A stretch of DNA of 64,000 nt from Chryseobacterium jejuense (GTDB taxonomy: Bacteria; Bacteroidota; Bacteroidia; Flavobacteriales; Weeksellaceae). Location of the stretch: positions 1-64,000 of the forward strand of contig NZ_JAGIPR010000007.1 in NCBI RefSeq assembly GCF_017877355.1, given 5' to 3'. The translations under genes and the position numbers were made by a program. The notes beneath the pieces are model-generated. The model ran no database searches. It was given only the letters and a program-made list of their open reading frames with translations, and was not told the origin of the DNA. Of the stretch, positions 53,177-61,118 are shown one piece after another. Within the stretch, counting starts at the first letter, position 1, and every line of letters starts with the position of its first letter.

Positions 53177-53554
53177 TTAAATAGTTTGATGCAGCGCAAT
53201 TCTGTTTCCTTCAGAATCTTCAAATTCTGCTACAGCGAAACCATATTTTTCATCCATTCTTTTCGGATAAAGAATTTTTCCTCCGTGCTGAAGAACTTTT
53301 TCCAAAGTGGAATCAATATTCTCTGTTTTAAAATAAATAATAACCCCATTTTTTGTAGGTTTATAAACATCACCTTTGGCTAAAGCTCCGGTAATACCAC
53401 AGTTCTTTTCTTCAAAAGGGAAAAGAGCCATCTCATAATGATCGATGGTTTCTTTCTCAAAACTGAAATTAAAGACAGCCGAATAGAAGCTCTCTGCCCG
53501 TTTCAGATCATTCACAGGAATTTCAAAATAAACGACAGGATTGGATGAATTCAT
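53177..53554 (-). CDS. VOC-family (glyoxalase/bleomycin-resistance-like) protein
   Basis: A 125-residue VOC protein: VVYFEIPVNDLKRAESFYSAVF at the start and YGFAVAEFEDSEGNRIALHQT at the end, the two beta-alpha-beta repeats. His/Glu metal ligands are partly kept (FEIPVND; HQT). Substrate unknown. It ends near the DUF gene at 53566, forming a pair on the minus strand. Confidence 0.87.
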   Translation of the reverse strand: MNSSNPVVYFEIPVNDLKRAESFYSAVFNFSFEKETIDHYEMALFPFEEKNCGITGALAKGDVYKPTKNGVIIYFKTENIDSTLEKVLQHGGKILYPKRMDEKYGFAVAEFEDSEGNRIALHQTI

Positions 53555-53565
53555 TGAAGTTAATT

Positions 53566-54234
53566 TTATTTTTTAAAGGGTGGAAGCGCTTTTATTTCCG
53601 GTTTGAAAATGATTGTTGTGGCTATTGACCTGATAAGAGATCTGGCAATAGAAAGCGGATGCTCCGGAAACTCACGATCATATTTTTCCAGTTCAGATTT
53701 ATTCATTACCGTTCCTTGCTTAAAGTCAGGATCATAAGGGTCTTCAAACCAGTTTTTCATGGTTTCTTCATCAATTTCTACTTCTCCGGCTTTATGCAAT
53801 CTGTCAAGAATAACTGCATCTCTCATCCCTGTGATTCCAATTTCATCTGCTTGAATTTTTACTACATAACTACAGTTTTCAAAAGGAATGGTGATGGACA
53901 CAATATAGGCCATTCCGGTTTCCGGCTGAGGAATCTTAATCATGTTTTTTACACAAGGAATATTGTGGATATTGATAATGTCTGTCTCAATAATTCCACC
54001 GTTTGATGATGCAGCAATATTTCTGTAAAACTTTTTCAGATAATCGAGATCTTTTGCTGTAGGAAGGTCTGGTTCTTTATCAAAAAAATGCAGAACAATC
54101 AAAGCTGATTGTTGTGGATTTACCCATCTTATCGCCTCATTGTCTTCTGAAACTTTAGTCCATCCCTGATCGGGAATGGTTACAGAATGAAGGTTGACTT
54201 TAATTTTTTTCTTCTTCTTCAAAAAGTTGAACAT
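53566..54234 (-). CDS. Hypothetical protein with Lys-rich N terminus
   Basis: A 222-residue protein of unknown family. It starts MFNFLKKKKKIKVNLHS, an amphipathic basic segment that might attach to membranes. The body has beta strands around a WTKVSEDNEAIRWVNPQQSAL core and ends PEHPLSIARSLIRSIATTI. No catalytic motif. It may be paired with the VOC gene. Confidence 0.5.
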   Translation of the reverse strand: MFNFLKKKKKIKVNLHSVTIPDQGWTKVSEDNEAIRWVNPQQSALIVLHFFDKEPDLPTAKDLDYLKKFYRNIAASSNGGIIETDIINIHNIPCVKNMIKIPQPETGMAYIVSITIPFENCSYVVKIQADEIGITGMRDAVILDRLHKAGEVEIDEETMKNWFEDPYDPDFKQGTVMNKSELEKYDREFPEHPLSIARSLIRSIATTIIFKPEIKALPPFKK

Positions 54235-54331
54235 AACTTGTCTTTTATAGCTTAAAGATCGCGTTATTTTATCAAAAATAAAAAAAATCGGAAAAGAATT
54301 TTGGTGAAATCATTAGGATTTTAACCAACAG

Positions 54332-54377
54332 ATAGAGACTCTCTATGATAAAAAATAGATAGACTTCTCTATTTTTT
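54332..54377 (+). promoter_or_regulatory. Two TetR operator palindromes upstream of the TetR gene
   Basis: ATAGAG-ACT-CTCTAT (54332-54346) and AAAAAATAGA-N8-TCTATTTTTT (54350-54377) are perfect inverted repeats sharing ATAGA/TCTAT. They lie 27-72 bp before ATG 54404, just upstream of the TAGCTTTG -7 element (54381-54388). Confidence 0.75.
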
Positions 54378-54403
54378 ATGTAGCTTTGTCAAAACTTTTC
54401 AGG

Positions 54404-54967
54404 ATGAAAAAAGAAAAAGTACACGACAGAATCATCAGAGTGGCTTCGGAATTATTTTATAAACAAGGATATAATTCTACAGGAATCAATCAGATCATTG
54501 CTGAGTCAGATATTGCCATTGGTTCGTTGTACAATCATTTTGCCTCTAAAAATGAGCTTCTTCAGGCTTATCTAGTCAAGGAAGAGCAAAACTGGTTCGA
54601 AGGTCTTGAAAAAAGTATTGCTTCTATTTCAGATCCGAAAGAAAAAATAGTAGCAATTGTGGATTACCGTAAAAAGCTGCAGCAATCTTCAAAGTTTGCA
54701 GGATGCCATTTCATTAAAATTGTCTCTGAAATAGGAGATGGAAACACTGCAGTATTCACTTTTGCTAAAAATCATAAGGAAAAACAAAGGGCAGTCATTC
54801 ATGGTATTGTGAAGGAATATAGTGAGCTTCATCAGTTGTCAGACTCTGATTTAATCGCGGAAAATATATTTTTACTGATAGAAGGAGCTGTAGTAACTTC
54901 CACCATCACCAGAAAAAATGATTCTTTTGATCAGATCAAAAAAATGATACAGGGTTTATTGCCCTAA
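54404..54967 (+). CDS. TetR/AcrR-family repressor of the MFS gene
   Basis: A 187-residue regulator from ATG 54404 (MKKEKVHDRIIR). HTH about 8-50: ELFYKQGYNSTGINQIIAES ... IAIGSLYNHFASK. The ligand domain is helical with a Trp-rich pocket segment. It sits 39 bp before the MFS transporter, and operator palindromes flank both genes (two upstream, one in the intergenic gap), so it autoregulates and controls efflux. Confidence 0.92.
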   Translation: MKKEKVHDRIIRVASELFYKQGYNSTGINQIIAESDIAIGSLYNHFASKNELLQAYLVKEEQNWFEGLEKSIASISDPKEKIVAIVDYRKKLQQSSKFAGCHFIKIVSEIGDGNTAVFTFAKNHKEKQRAVIHGIVKEYSELHQLSDSDLIAENIFLLIEGAVVTSTITRKNDSFDQIKKMIQGLLP

Positions 54968-54986
54968 TTTTTTTATGAATTTAAAA

Positions 54987-55000
54987 ATAGATATATCTAT
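54987..55000 (+). promoter_or_regulatory. Operator palindrome before the MFS gene
   Basis: ATAGATATATCTAT is a perfect 14-bp palindrome 6 bp before ATG 55007. It repeats the ATAGA/TCTAT half-site of the two operators upstream of the TetR gene. Confidence 0.7.
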
Positions 55001-55006
55001 ATAAAA

Positions 55007-56407
55007 ATGAAACGTAACTATTTGAAATTATTAATTATTCTTTTTGGACAGTTGTTGACAATTATGGATATTTTTATTATCAATGTATCCATACCTTCTA
55101 TACAAAGCGATATTCATGCTTCCCATGGAGAAATGCAGCTGATGATAGCTGCCTATCTTATCGGATTTGCTTCTTTTCTTATTACAGGCGGGCGTTTGGG
55201 AGATGTATACGGAAGAAAAAAGATTTTCATTAGCGGATTGATCTTTTTTATGATAAGTTCCATTACCTGCGGAATTTCACAAGGAACTGTTATGCTGATG
55301 ATTTCAAGATTGGCTCAGGGAATAAGTGCTGCATTAATGGCACCACAGGTTCTCTCTATGATCCAGATTTTATTTCCTGTTCACAAAGAGCGTACAAAGG
55401 CAATGGGGTGGTATGGAATCACTATTGGAGTCGGAACAATTCTGGGGCAGTTTCTGGGTGGATATTTTTCATCACTTACTGTTTGGGAAGAGCCTTGGCG
55501 GCTTATTTTCTTGATTAATATTCCTATATGTCTGATCGCCATTTTTTTCAGTGTAAGAATTTTGGAAGAATCCAGAATCAGTATAAAAGAATCCTTTGAT
55601 AGTTGGGGCGTTTTTCTATTGTCAGCAGGACTTTTCAGTATGACCTACACGCTTACCGTTTCTGAAAAGGAGATCTTTTCTGTCCAGAATATGCTGTTCA
55701 TGGTTATTTCTGTGGTTATTTTAATCTACTTTATTAAAAATCAGAAAGATAATTTGAAAAATAAAAAAACTTACCTGATTGATTTCGAGCTGTTCCGTTA
55801 CAAAAATTTCAATTTGGGTATTGTAGCAGTCTCTTGCTTCTTTATTATGCTGGATTCCTATTTCTATATTCTCTCTTTATTTTTTCAGGATGGATTAATG
55901 ATTAGCCCTTTGAGAGCCGGGGAAATAATCGTTTTTCAGGGATTGGGATTTATTCTGGCTTCAGCTTTCTCGGTGAAACTAATCCTGAGATATGGGAAAA
56001 AAGCCCTGATGACTGGACTTGGTTTTATCATCTTGATTTTGATTCTTCAGATTGTTTTTTTCAACGGAATTACTGAGTTTTTATGGTTGTTTCTGTTGTT
56101 ATTTTTGCATGGAGTAGGAGTAGGCTCTGTGATTCCTTCACTGGCGAATATTGCCCTTTCAGGAATCCCTGAAAAAATGATTGGAAATGCTTCCGGAGTT
56201 TACAATACTTTTCAGCAGATTGCGGCCATTATAGGAATTGTGGCAGTGGGAAGTGTTTTTTATTATTTTCTGGGCGAAAAACCTTTAATACAAGATTATC
56301 ATAAAGCTTTTACAGTGGCAATACTGGTTAATATTCTATGTCTGATTATTGTTTTTGCAGCTGTTTTTAAAGTACCTGATGATGTTCTTCCTCAAAGCAA
56401 AAAATAA
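55007..56407 (+). CDS. MFS efflux transporter, DHA2 (14-helix) family
   Basis: A 466-residue protein with about 14 helices. The MFS signature GGRLGDVYGRKKIF (loop 2-3) and the motif C-like PQVLSMIQILFP region are visible. DHA2 pumps expel drugs or organic cations using the proton gradient. It is under the TetR repressor directly upstream. Which substrate is exported cannot be read from the sequence. Confidence 0.92.
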   Translation: MKRNYLKLLIILFGQLLTIMDIFIINVSIPSIQSDIHASHGEMQLMIAAYLIGFASFLITGGRLGDVYGRKKIFISGLIFFMISSITCGISQGTVMLMISRLAQGISAALMAPQVLSMIQILFPVHKERTKAMGWYGITIGVGTILGQFLGGYFSSLTVWEEPWRLIFLINIPICLIAIFFSVRILEESRISIKESFDSWGVFLLSAGLFSMTYTLTVSEKEIFSVQNMLFMVISVVILIYFIKNQKDNLKNKKTYLIDFELFRYKNFNLGIVAVSCFFIMLDSYFYILSLFFQDGLMISPLRAGEIIVFQGLGFILASAFSVKLILRYGKKALMTGLGFIILILILQIVFFNGITEFLWLFLLLFLHGVGVGSVIPSLANIALSGIPEKMIGNASGVYNTFQQIAAIIGIVAVGSVFYYFLGEKPLIQDYHKAFTVAILVNILCLIIVFAAVFKVPDDVLPQSKK

Positions 56408-56474
56408 ATGATAAGACTGTTTATTTTTACAGGAGTATTCATCGGTTGTGGAATATTTGAATCTTCCAAGCAGA

Positions 56475-57206
56475 TTATTTTTCTACAGAGATTAATAGCA
56501 TCATAGGTCTGCGAAGTTCATCTTTCATTTCCGGAATTTCTTTCAGCATTTCAGAACTTGGCTCCGGTTCAATAATCTCCTTTATTTTGAAACCTTGTTT
56601 CAATAAAGTGTTGAGGTAGGAAGTTAAGGTTCTGTGGTATTTAATTACATTTTCACCTAAGAATGTTGTATTTCTTTTTCCTTCCATAAAATACTTATCA
56701 ATAGGCCAGCATGTTTTCTCTCCGTTTTTATCATATACCCAGTCCTGACTTCCTTCAGCGGTAAAGACAGGATGTTCTACAGAGAATACAAAATGTCCGC
56801 CTGAAGTTAACCATTGGTAAATGTTTTGAGCAATTCTATCAAATGATTCTATATAATGCAGTGTTAATGAGCTTAAAATAATATCAAACTGTTCTTTAGG
56901 ATAATCAAGATCCTCCAATGCTTTTCTTTCATACAGGATACCTTCCAGATTATTGATTTCTTTGGCTTTCGTCAACATTTTCTCTGAAAGATCAATACCA
57001 ACTACAGATTTTGCTCCATTTTCTATGGCATATCGGCAATGCCATCCGAATCCACAGCCAAGATCCAGTACATTTTTCTCTTTAAAATCAGGAAGCATAT
57101 TTTTTAAGGCATGCCATTCTCCGGCTCCTTCCAGTCCCAATTGGGAACGGAGCATTTTCTCATACTGGTCAAAAAAAGACGGGTTGTCATATTTGTTTTC
57201 TTTCAT
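56475..57206 (-). CDS. Class I SAM-dependent methyltransferase
   Basis: A 243-residue enzyme with the SAM-binding motif VLDLGCGFGWHCRYA (about 45-60), VVGIDLSEKMLTKA and ILSSLTLHYIESF. It methylates an unknown small molecule. Single gene on the minus strand, tail-to-tail with the MFS gene. Confidence 0.9.
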   Translation of the reverse strand: MKENKYDNPSFFDQYEKMLRSQLGLEGAGEWHALKNMLPDFKEKNVLDLGCGFGWHCRYAIENGAKSVVGIDLSEKMLTKAKEINNLEGILYERKALEDLDYPKEQFDIILSSLTLHYIESFDRIAQNIYQWLTSGGHFVFSVEHPVFTAEGSQDWVYDKNGEKTCWPIDKYFMEGKRNTTFLGENVIKYHRTLTSYLNTLLKQGFKIKEIIEPEPSSEMLKEIPEMKDELRRPMMLLISVEK

Positions 57207-57309
57207 GATAGAGAGGGTTTATAGTTCTATTTTAAAACTGAGATTAACGAATGATAAATTTACGATTATTAATGTAAAAATTTTTAAAACGTAAATCCAG
57301 ACTTTTAGC

Positions 57310-57340
57310 ACAAAAAAATCCTTTACACAAATAAAGGATT
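57310..57340 (-). terminator. Intrinsic terminator of the YqaE gene
   Basis: Stem AATCCTTTA/TAAAGGATT; on the minus strand seven Ts follow. It lies 23 bp past the YqaE stop. Confidence 0.8.
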
Positions 57341-57362
57341 GAATATCTATTTAAAAATGATT

Positions 57363-57563
57363 TTATTTTCTGCCCTCACGAACTGCTCGAATTAAATCTT
57401 CGTTTCGTTTATTGGCTCTATCGTTATTTAAAGACATTACGGCCCAAATGGCAGCAGGAAGCCAGCCAATTACGGTAATCTGTAAAATAAAACAGATTAT
57501 TCCGGTAAGGATTTTTCCCCGGACAATAAAAGATAAAAAGGGAAGTATAATAGCTAATAACAT
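57363..57563 (-). CDS. YqaE/Pmp3-family small membrane protein
   Basis: A 66-residue protein with two helices: LAIILPFLSFIVRGKILTG and ICFILQITVIGWLPAAIWAV. This is the stress-induced Pmp3/YqaE family, which keeps membrane potential under salt or cold stress. Complete with terminator. Confidence 0.92.
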   Translation of the reverse strand: MLLAIILPFLSFIVRGKILTGIICFILQITVIGWLPAAIWAVMSLNNDRANKRNEDLIRAVREGRK

Positions 57564-57628
57564 GATTCTAAAATTAAAATTGTAGGTAATTTGTATTTAT
57601 ATTCAGTTTGATAGGACTAATTTACAAA

Positions 57629-58324
57629 TTATTCTCCCATATTTTTATTCCACAATTTTTCAGCATATTCTCTGAACACTTTCGGCCCTTCTTTAAAAGT
57701 TTTATCAAAAGTGTAAGATCCACCTTCAAATACCGGTTTCCCTTGGTCTTCCATTCCTGTTTGTATTTTTGATTCCCCACGCATGGCAAATTTTTGTTTT
57801 CCTTCATACATGATGATCTTTAAATCCGAAGGACTTACATCGCCTTTGCAGGCAATTTCATACATTACCCAGATTTCAGCGATACCATTTTTATCAAGAT
57901 CTGTTACACTTAAAGAGTTTTTCTTAAATGCGGCATCAATATCTACCATACAGTCTTTGATAAAGTCATTCATCTTCCATATCTGTTGATTATTTTCCAA
58001 GGAATAGCATTGGGCAAAAACTTCAGCATCACTACCATCATTTTCATGGTGAAAATTTTCATTGATGTAAACTCCTGTTTCAGAAGTCACCACTATATAT
58101 TCTCCTGTTTTATCTTTCCATCGGAATCCGTCTTTAAAATTTCCTTTATACTTCAATGCTTTTGGAACCTGAGAGGAATCAATTCTTGCAGTAACCAAAG
58201 AATCTGTTTTTTCTACCTGATTAATTGCCGGAGCTTTTGTTTCTGCTATTGAATCTTTCTTTTCGTTTTTACAGCTTAAAAAAAATAGGAATGGAAGAGT
58301 ATAAAGGAAGTACGTTTTTTTCAC
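57629..58324 (-). CDS. Hypothetical lipoprotein
   Basis: A 231-residue lipoprotein: signal peptide with lipobox LFFLSC (Cys near residue 17), then a Lys/Asp-rich linker. The body contains VTDLDKNGIAEIWVMYEIAC, an EF-hand-like calcium loop frequent in Bacteroidetes lipoproteins, ahead of a small beta domain. It lies just beyond the tRNA-like genes on the same strand, separated by 21 bp. Function unknown. Confidence 0.6.
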   Translation of the reverse strand: MKKTYFLYTLPFLFFLSCKNEKKDSIAETKAPAINQVEKTDSLVTARIDSSQVPKALKYKGNFKDGFRWKDKTGEYIVVTSETGVYINENFHHENDGSDAEVFAQCYSLENNQQIWKMNDFIKDCMVDIDAAFKKNSLSVTDLDKNGIAEIWVMYEIACKGDVSPSDLKIIMYEGKQKFAMRGESKIQTGMEDQGKPVFEGGSYTFDKTFKEGPKVFREYAEKLWNKNMGE

Positions 58325-58345
58325 AATTATTATATTTCTTGTTGG

Positions 58346-58417
58346 TCTGATAACAGGGCTCGAACCTGTGTCCTCCCGGGTGAAGAGCCGGGTGCTCTGC
58401 CACTGAGCTATATCAGA
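58346..58417 (-). tRNA. tRNA-like gene 1, Glu(UUC)-like, 8-nt anticodon loop
   Basis: Complete cloverleaf: acceptor TCTGATA/TATCAGA, T8-A9, D arm GCTC-AGTGGCA-GAGC, anticodon stem CCCGG/CCGGG, variable AGGAC, T arm ACAGG-TTCGAGC-CCTGT. All stems pair perfectly. The anticodon loop CTCTTCAC has eight bases, one more than normal; without the extra C it would read as UUC (Glu). A 7-base loop would force a C-C mismatch. The base after the acceptor is C with no proper discriminator before CCA. Normal translation by it is doubtful. Confidence 0.75.
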
Positions 58418-58423
58418 AATCAG

Positions 58424-58495
58424 GATAGGTGCAGGGCTCGAACCTGCGTCAACCCGGTTAAAGAGCCGGGTGTTCTACCGCTGAACTAACCTATC
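58424..58495 (-). tRNA. tRNA-like gene 2, Lys(UUU)-like, 8-nt anticodon loop
   Basis: Same architecture as its neighbour 6 bp away: acceptor GATAGGT/ACCTATC (an extra G-C pair extends it), D arm GTTC-AGCGGTA-GAAC, anticodon stem CCCGG/CCGGG, variable TTGAC, T arm GCAGG-TTCGAGC-CCTGC. The loop CTCTTTAA has eight bases and no 7-base alternative pairs. With one C removed it would read UUU (Lys). No CCA is encoded. The two copies share loops and T arm and probably arose by duplication. Confidence 0.75.
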
Positions 58496-58510
58496 CTTTA
58501 TTTTTTGTTT

Positions 58511-59821
58511 TCAGAGTTTTCCTGAAAAATATTTGTTTTGTCTTAAGATTTTAGCCAGAAAAGGATTGGAAACGGTTACTCCGTGTACGAGTTCCGGAGT
58601 AGGCTTAAACTCACTTACTCCATGAGTGTGGGGAGCAATCCAACCTGATTTTTCAGGATCAATGCCAGCATCTTTACAGGCATTAACGATCATTTCCTTA
58701 TTACAGAAGGTCTTTTCCTGAAAAACCTCCCATGGCAAAGGTACTAAATTCCAAACTTCTGTGTTAGGATCAATCTTTCCGCCGGTTGATAAATGCCATG
58801 CAATAACATCGGCAGCCATTAATCGCATCACCTTTCCGAAACAAATATCATTAAGAACTGAATCAAGACCCAAAGCATAAATCAGGTTCATCCAGTTATC
58901 CCTGGCTTTATTCCAGGCTCCGGCTGTATTGTTCCAGGTAGTGGAGTCATTGCCTTTTTTTACAGCCATTGTTTTCCTGTAGATATCATTTTCATTCCAG
59001 AGCTCTTCAAGGTAATCTGAAATTTCCTCAAGGATCTTTGTCCATTTACCTAAGAGTTTACCCTTTTGTTCATCATTCAGGTGATCTAAAACTTTAGCAT
59101 CAGTATAAATATAGGAAATAGCTTCCCAATGAGTCATAGCCGGGTCTCTCAGACATCTGTTGAACAGCATTTCACAAATTTCATCAAATGGTCTTTCCTG
59201 ACTTTGATTGGTGAAGGTACTTCTAAGGTTACTTCTTGCATTGAAATAAGCGATAAAGCAGGCCGTATTCAGGTCTTTGCTGAAATTTTCAAAACTGATG
59301 GTATGAGAAAGCCCATGTTTGGCTATTTTTTGAAGCTCAATCTTCTTGGATTCATGAATGAATTTCTGAAGTCTGATTTCAATTCGTTTTAAAAGTCGCC
59401 ACTTCTTGTTGTAATTTCGCTTGGAAATATCCAGTCCGGCCAGTTTTCTAAGATCTTTATTAAGCCTGTCGCTTTTGAAATTATTCTCTCCGACTTCTTT
59501 ATGAATTAATGGGGAAACTTCTTTTAAAAATATTTCAATTCCGGCTACACTGTGATATCCTGAATTTTCTTTTTCATCAAGCTTAAAGATTTCAATAGCC
59601 TTTTTGATTTGTTTTTCAGCACCAATGGCTTTCCCAAAAGTTTCAAGCATTGAGGTATACCCATAAACACTGTTTTTCAGAGAACGGTTGGCGGCTTTGC
59701 TCAAAGTAGCAAGCTCATGAATGGCTAATTGACCTTTCATCAACTCAACGATCATTTCCGCTACATCTTCAGGACGGTGGCGCTGATCTAAGGTTTGGAA
59801 AAGCTGTTCTATGGTACTCAT
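58511..59821 (-). CDS. Uncharacterised 436-residue protein beside the tRNA-like genes
   Basis: I do not recognise the family. The protein is soluble, mostly helical and rich in Lys/Glu, with HRPEDVAEMIVELMKGQLAI at the N terminus, a central basic region KRNYNKKWRLLKRIEIRLQK that could bind RNA, several conserved-looking Trp/His positions (DPAMTHWEAISYIYTDA; ADVIAWHLSTGGKI) and a C-terminal GWIAPHTHGVSEFKPTPELV. No nuclease or kinase motif is clear. It is the last gene of a three-gene operon and 15 bp before tRNA-like gene 2, so it may handle or protect these RNAs. Inference only. Confidence 0.6.
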   Translation of the reverse strand: MSTIEQLFQTLDQRHRPEDVAEMIVELMKGQLAIHELATLSKAANRSLKNSVYGYTSMLETFGKAIGAEKQIKKAIEIFKLDEKENSGYHSVAGIEIFLKEVSPLIHKEVGENNFKSDRLNKDLRKLAGLDISKRNYNKKWRLLKRIEIRLQKFIHESKKIELQKIAKHGLSHTISFENFSKDLNTACFIAYFNARSNLRSTFTNQSQERPFDEICEMLFNRCLRDPAMTHWEAISYIYTDAKVLDHLNDEQKGKLLGKWTKILEEISDYLEELWNENDIYRKTMAVKKGNDSTTWNNTAGAWNKARDNWMNLIYALGLDSVLNDICFGKVMRLMAADVIAWHLSTGGKIDPNTEVWNLVPLPWEVFQEKTFCNKEMIVNACKDAGIDPEKSGWIAPHTHGVSEFKPTPELVHGVTVSNPFLAKILRQNKYFSGKL

Positions 59822-59856
59822 TTTTTATCGTTTTGGAAATTACAGTTTTGCCCTGT

Positions 59857-60270
59857 TTATGGAATTAATTCCTTCATTGTTTTCTCTGTATTCATCAAGT
59901 CTCCCTGAGGAATATGATGATTGAGATAAGTGAAAAATAAATTGGTTACCCAGCTGCTTTCAATATTATGAATAAAGTAAGAAGAAATCAATCCAAAATC
60001 ATCGGAAATATAAGCTGGTAGTTCTGATGAACCTGTCGCTTTGAAGATGGAGATGAAAATTTCTTTTCGGATATGAGTAACAGCATCTTCGGTTTCTTCG
60101 TCTGATGTTTTTCCTTCAACAGCATGATAAGCATTCATCCAGGCATCTGAAAATACTGAAGAATCTCTGTTGTCTAGAATTTCATCAACCTTTTCAGGAT
60201 CAATATCGTTAAGAGCAGCTTTTAAAGATGTATTAAAAGCTGCTTCTAATTTTCTTAATTTTTCTATCAT
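59857..60270 (-). CDS. Uncharacterised protein of the tRNA-like operon
   Basis: A 137-residue protein from ATG 60270 (MIEKLRKLEAAFNTSL); an earlier in-frame start would overlap the TPR gene. Helical and acidic with no recognisable domain. It follows the TPR gene by 4 bp and precedes the 436-residue gene by 35 bp. Likely a subunit or adaptor of the same system. Confidence 0.5.
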   Translation of the reverse strand: MIEKLRKLEAAFNTSLKAALNDIDPEKVDEILDNRDSSVFSDAWMNAYHAVEGKTSDEETEDAVTHIRKEIFISIFKATGSSELPAYISDDFGLISSYFIHNIESSWVTNLFFTYLNHHIPQGDLMNTEKTMKELIP

Positions 60271-60274
60271 AGTT

Positions 60275-60658
60275 TTAATGAGATTGCGGGTCAAAATATG
60301 CTTTAAAAGTAAGCGGGTTCTCTATTTTTCCCTCAGCATCTTCGAGATGTTCTAAATATTCAGCCTGATGCTTTTCCATATAAATCATCACAATAGCCAG
60401 ATTTATAAAAAGATTTTTATCTTCTGAACCGAGGTTTAAAGCCATTTTTAAATAATCTAAAGCTTTTTCATTTTCTCCCATATCGGAATAAATTGCCCCA
60501 ATATTGATTAACGCAGAGGTGTTCTCAGGCTCAATAAGTAGAATTTCATCTAACTCTTTAACTAAAAGATCGTTTAAAGTATCCCAATGATCATCGTTCT
60601 CCCATCTTTTTGCTTGGAGTTTTTTTACGTTTTCTAGTCTTTTTGTTATCGTATTCAT
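60275..60658 (-). CDS. TPR-repeat protein of the tRNA-like operon
   Basis: A 127-residue protein with about two TPR units: NTSALINIGAIYSDMGENEKALDYLKMAL and the following LGSEDKNLFINLAIVMIYMEK. TPRs mediate protein contacts. It lies 17 bp after a frameshifted gene and 4 bp before the 137-residue gene, giving an apparent four-gene unit. Confidence 0.7.
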   Translation of the reverse strand: MNTITKRLENVKKLQAKRWENDDHWDTLNDLLVKELDEILLIEPENTSALINIGAIYSDMGENEKALDYLKMALNLGSEDKNLFINLAIVMIYMEKHQAEYLEHLEDAEGKIENPLTFKAYFDPQSH

Positions 60659-61118
60659 GATTTAAAATTACTGAATTATTTTTCTTCCGTATAATCGCCT
60701 TTCTTCAGTTGTGGTTTCCAGTGTGTCAAGTCAGAATATCTGATAAAAATTTCATCTATAACAGACAATAGCAATGGTAAGCCCCTAATAACCTTCTTTT
60801 TTTATCTAATATTAAAGTTACTTTATTGGGTTTACACCTGAAAGCAGCTTCATAAATTGAAATTCCTTTAAAAAAGGTATTAACTAAAAAATGGATAATT
60901 GCCAACTCCGTCACTCTATTTAAAAACCGGAGTCAGTCTTTTTACGAGCATTCCAAAATGCAAAGAATTATCTATCTTGCAGTATCTTCATCGTTGATTC
61001 AAGCTAGTTTTTGAAATAGGAATGTTCTAATTTTCGGAAAAGAAGTTTTTAGGTTGGTGAGAAATATTTTATGAGTTATTTTAAATTTCATCTAAAATTG
61101 GGATAACTTAGAGATGTT
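60659..61118. other. Gap containing a decayed gene
   Basis: The first part (60676-60951) holds a frameshifted reading frame described separately. The rest, 60952-61118, has no gene, RNA or repeat that I can support. Confidence 0.5.
60676..60951 (-). pseudogene. Frameshifted first gene of the tRNA-like operon
   Basis: Two protein-like frames join at a run of seven As (60797-60803). Upstream frame ends LILDKK after VTELAIIHFLVNTFFKGISI and YEAAFRCKPNKV; downstream frame continues KKVIRGLPLLLSVIDEIFIR then YSDLTHWKPQLKKGDYTEEK and stops at 60676, 17 bp before the TPR gene. One base is missing at the A run. A possible start ATG (60951) begins MLVKRLTPVFK but needs a second shift. Either true decay or a sequencing/homopolymer effect. 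Confidence 0.5.

Noticed and set aside
58424..58495. Ordinary tRNA-Lys(CUU) reading of the second tRNA-like gene
   Set aside because: A 7-base loop with CUU anticodon would need G-A and C-C mismatches in the anticodon stem; the 8-base loop gives five perfect pairs.
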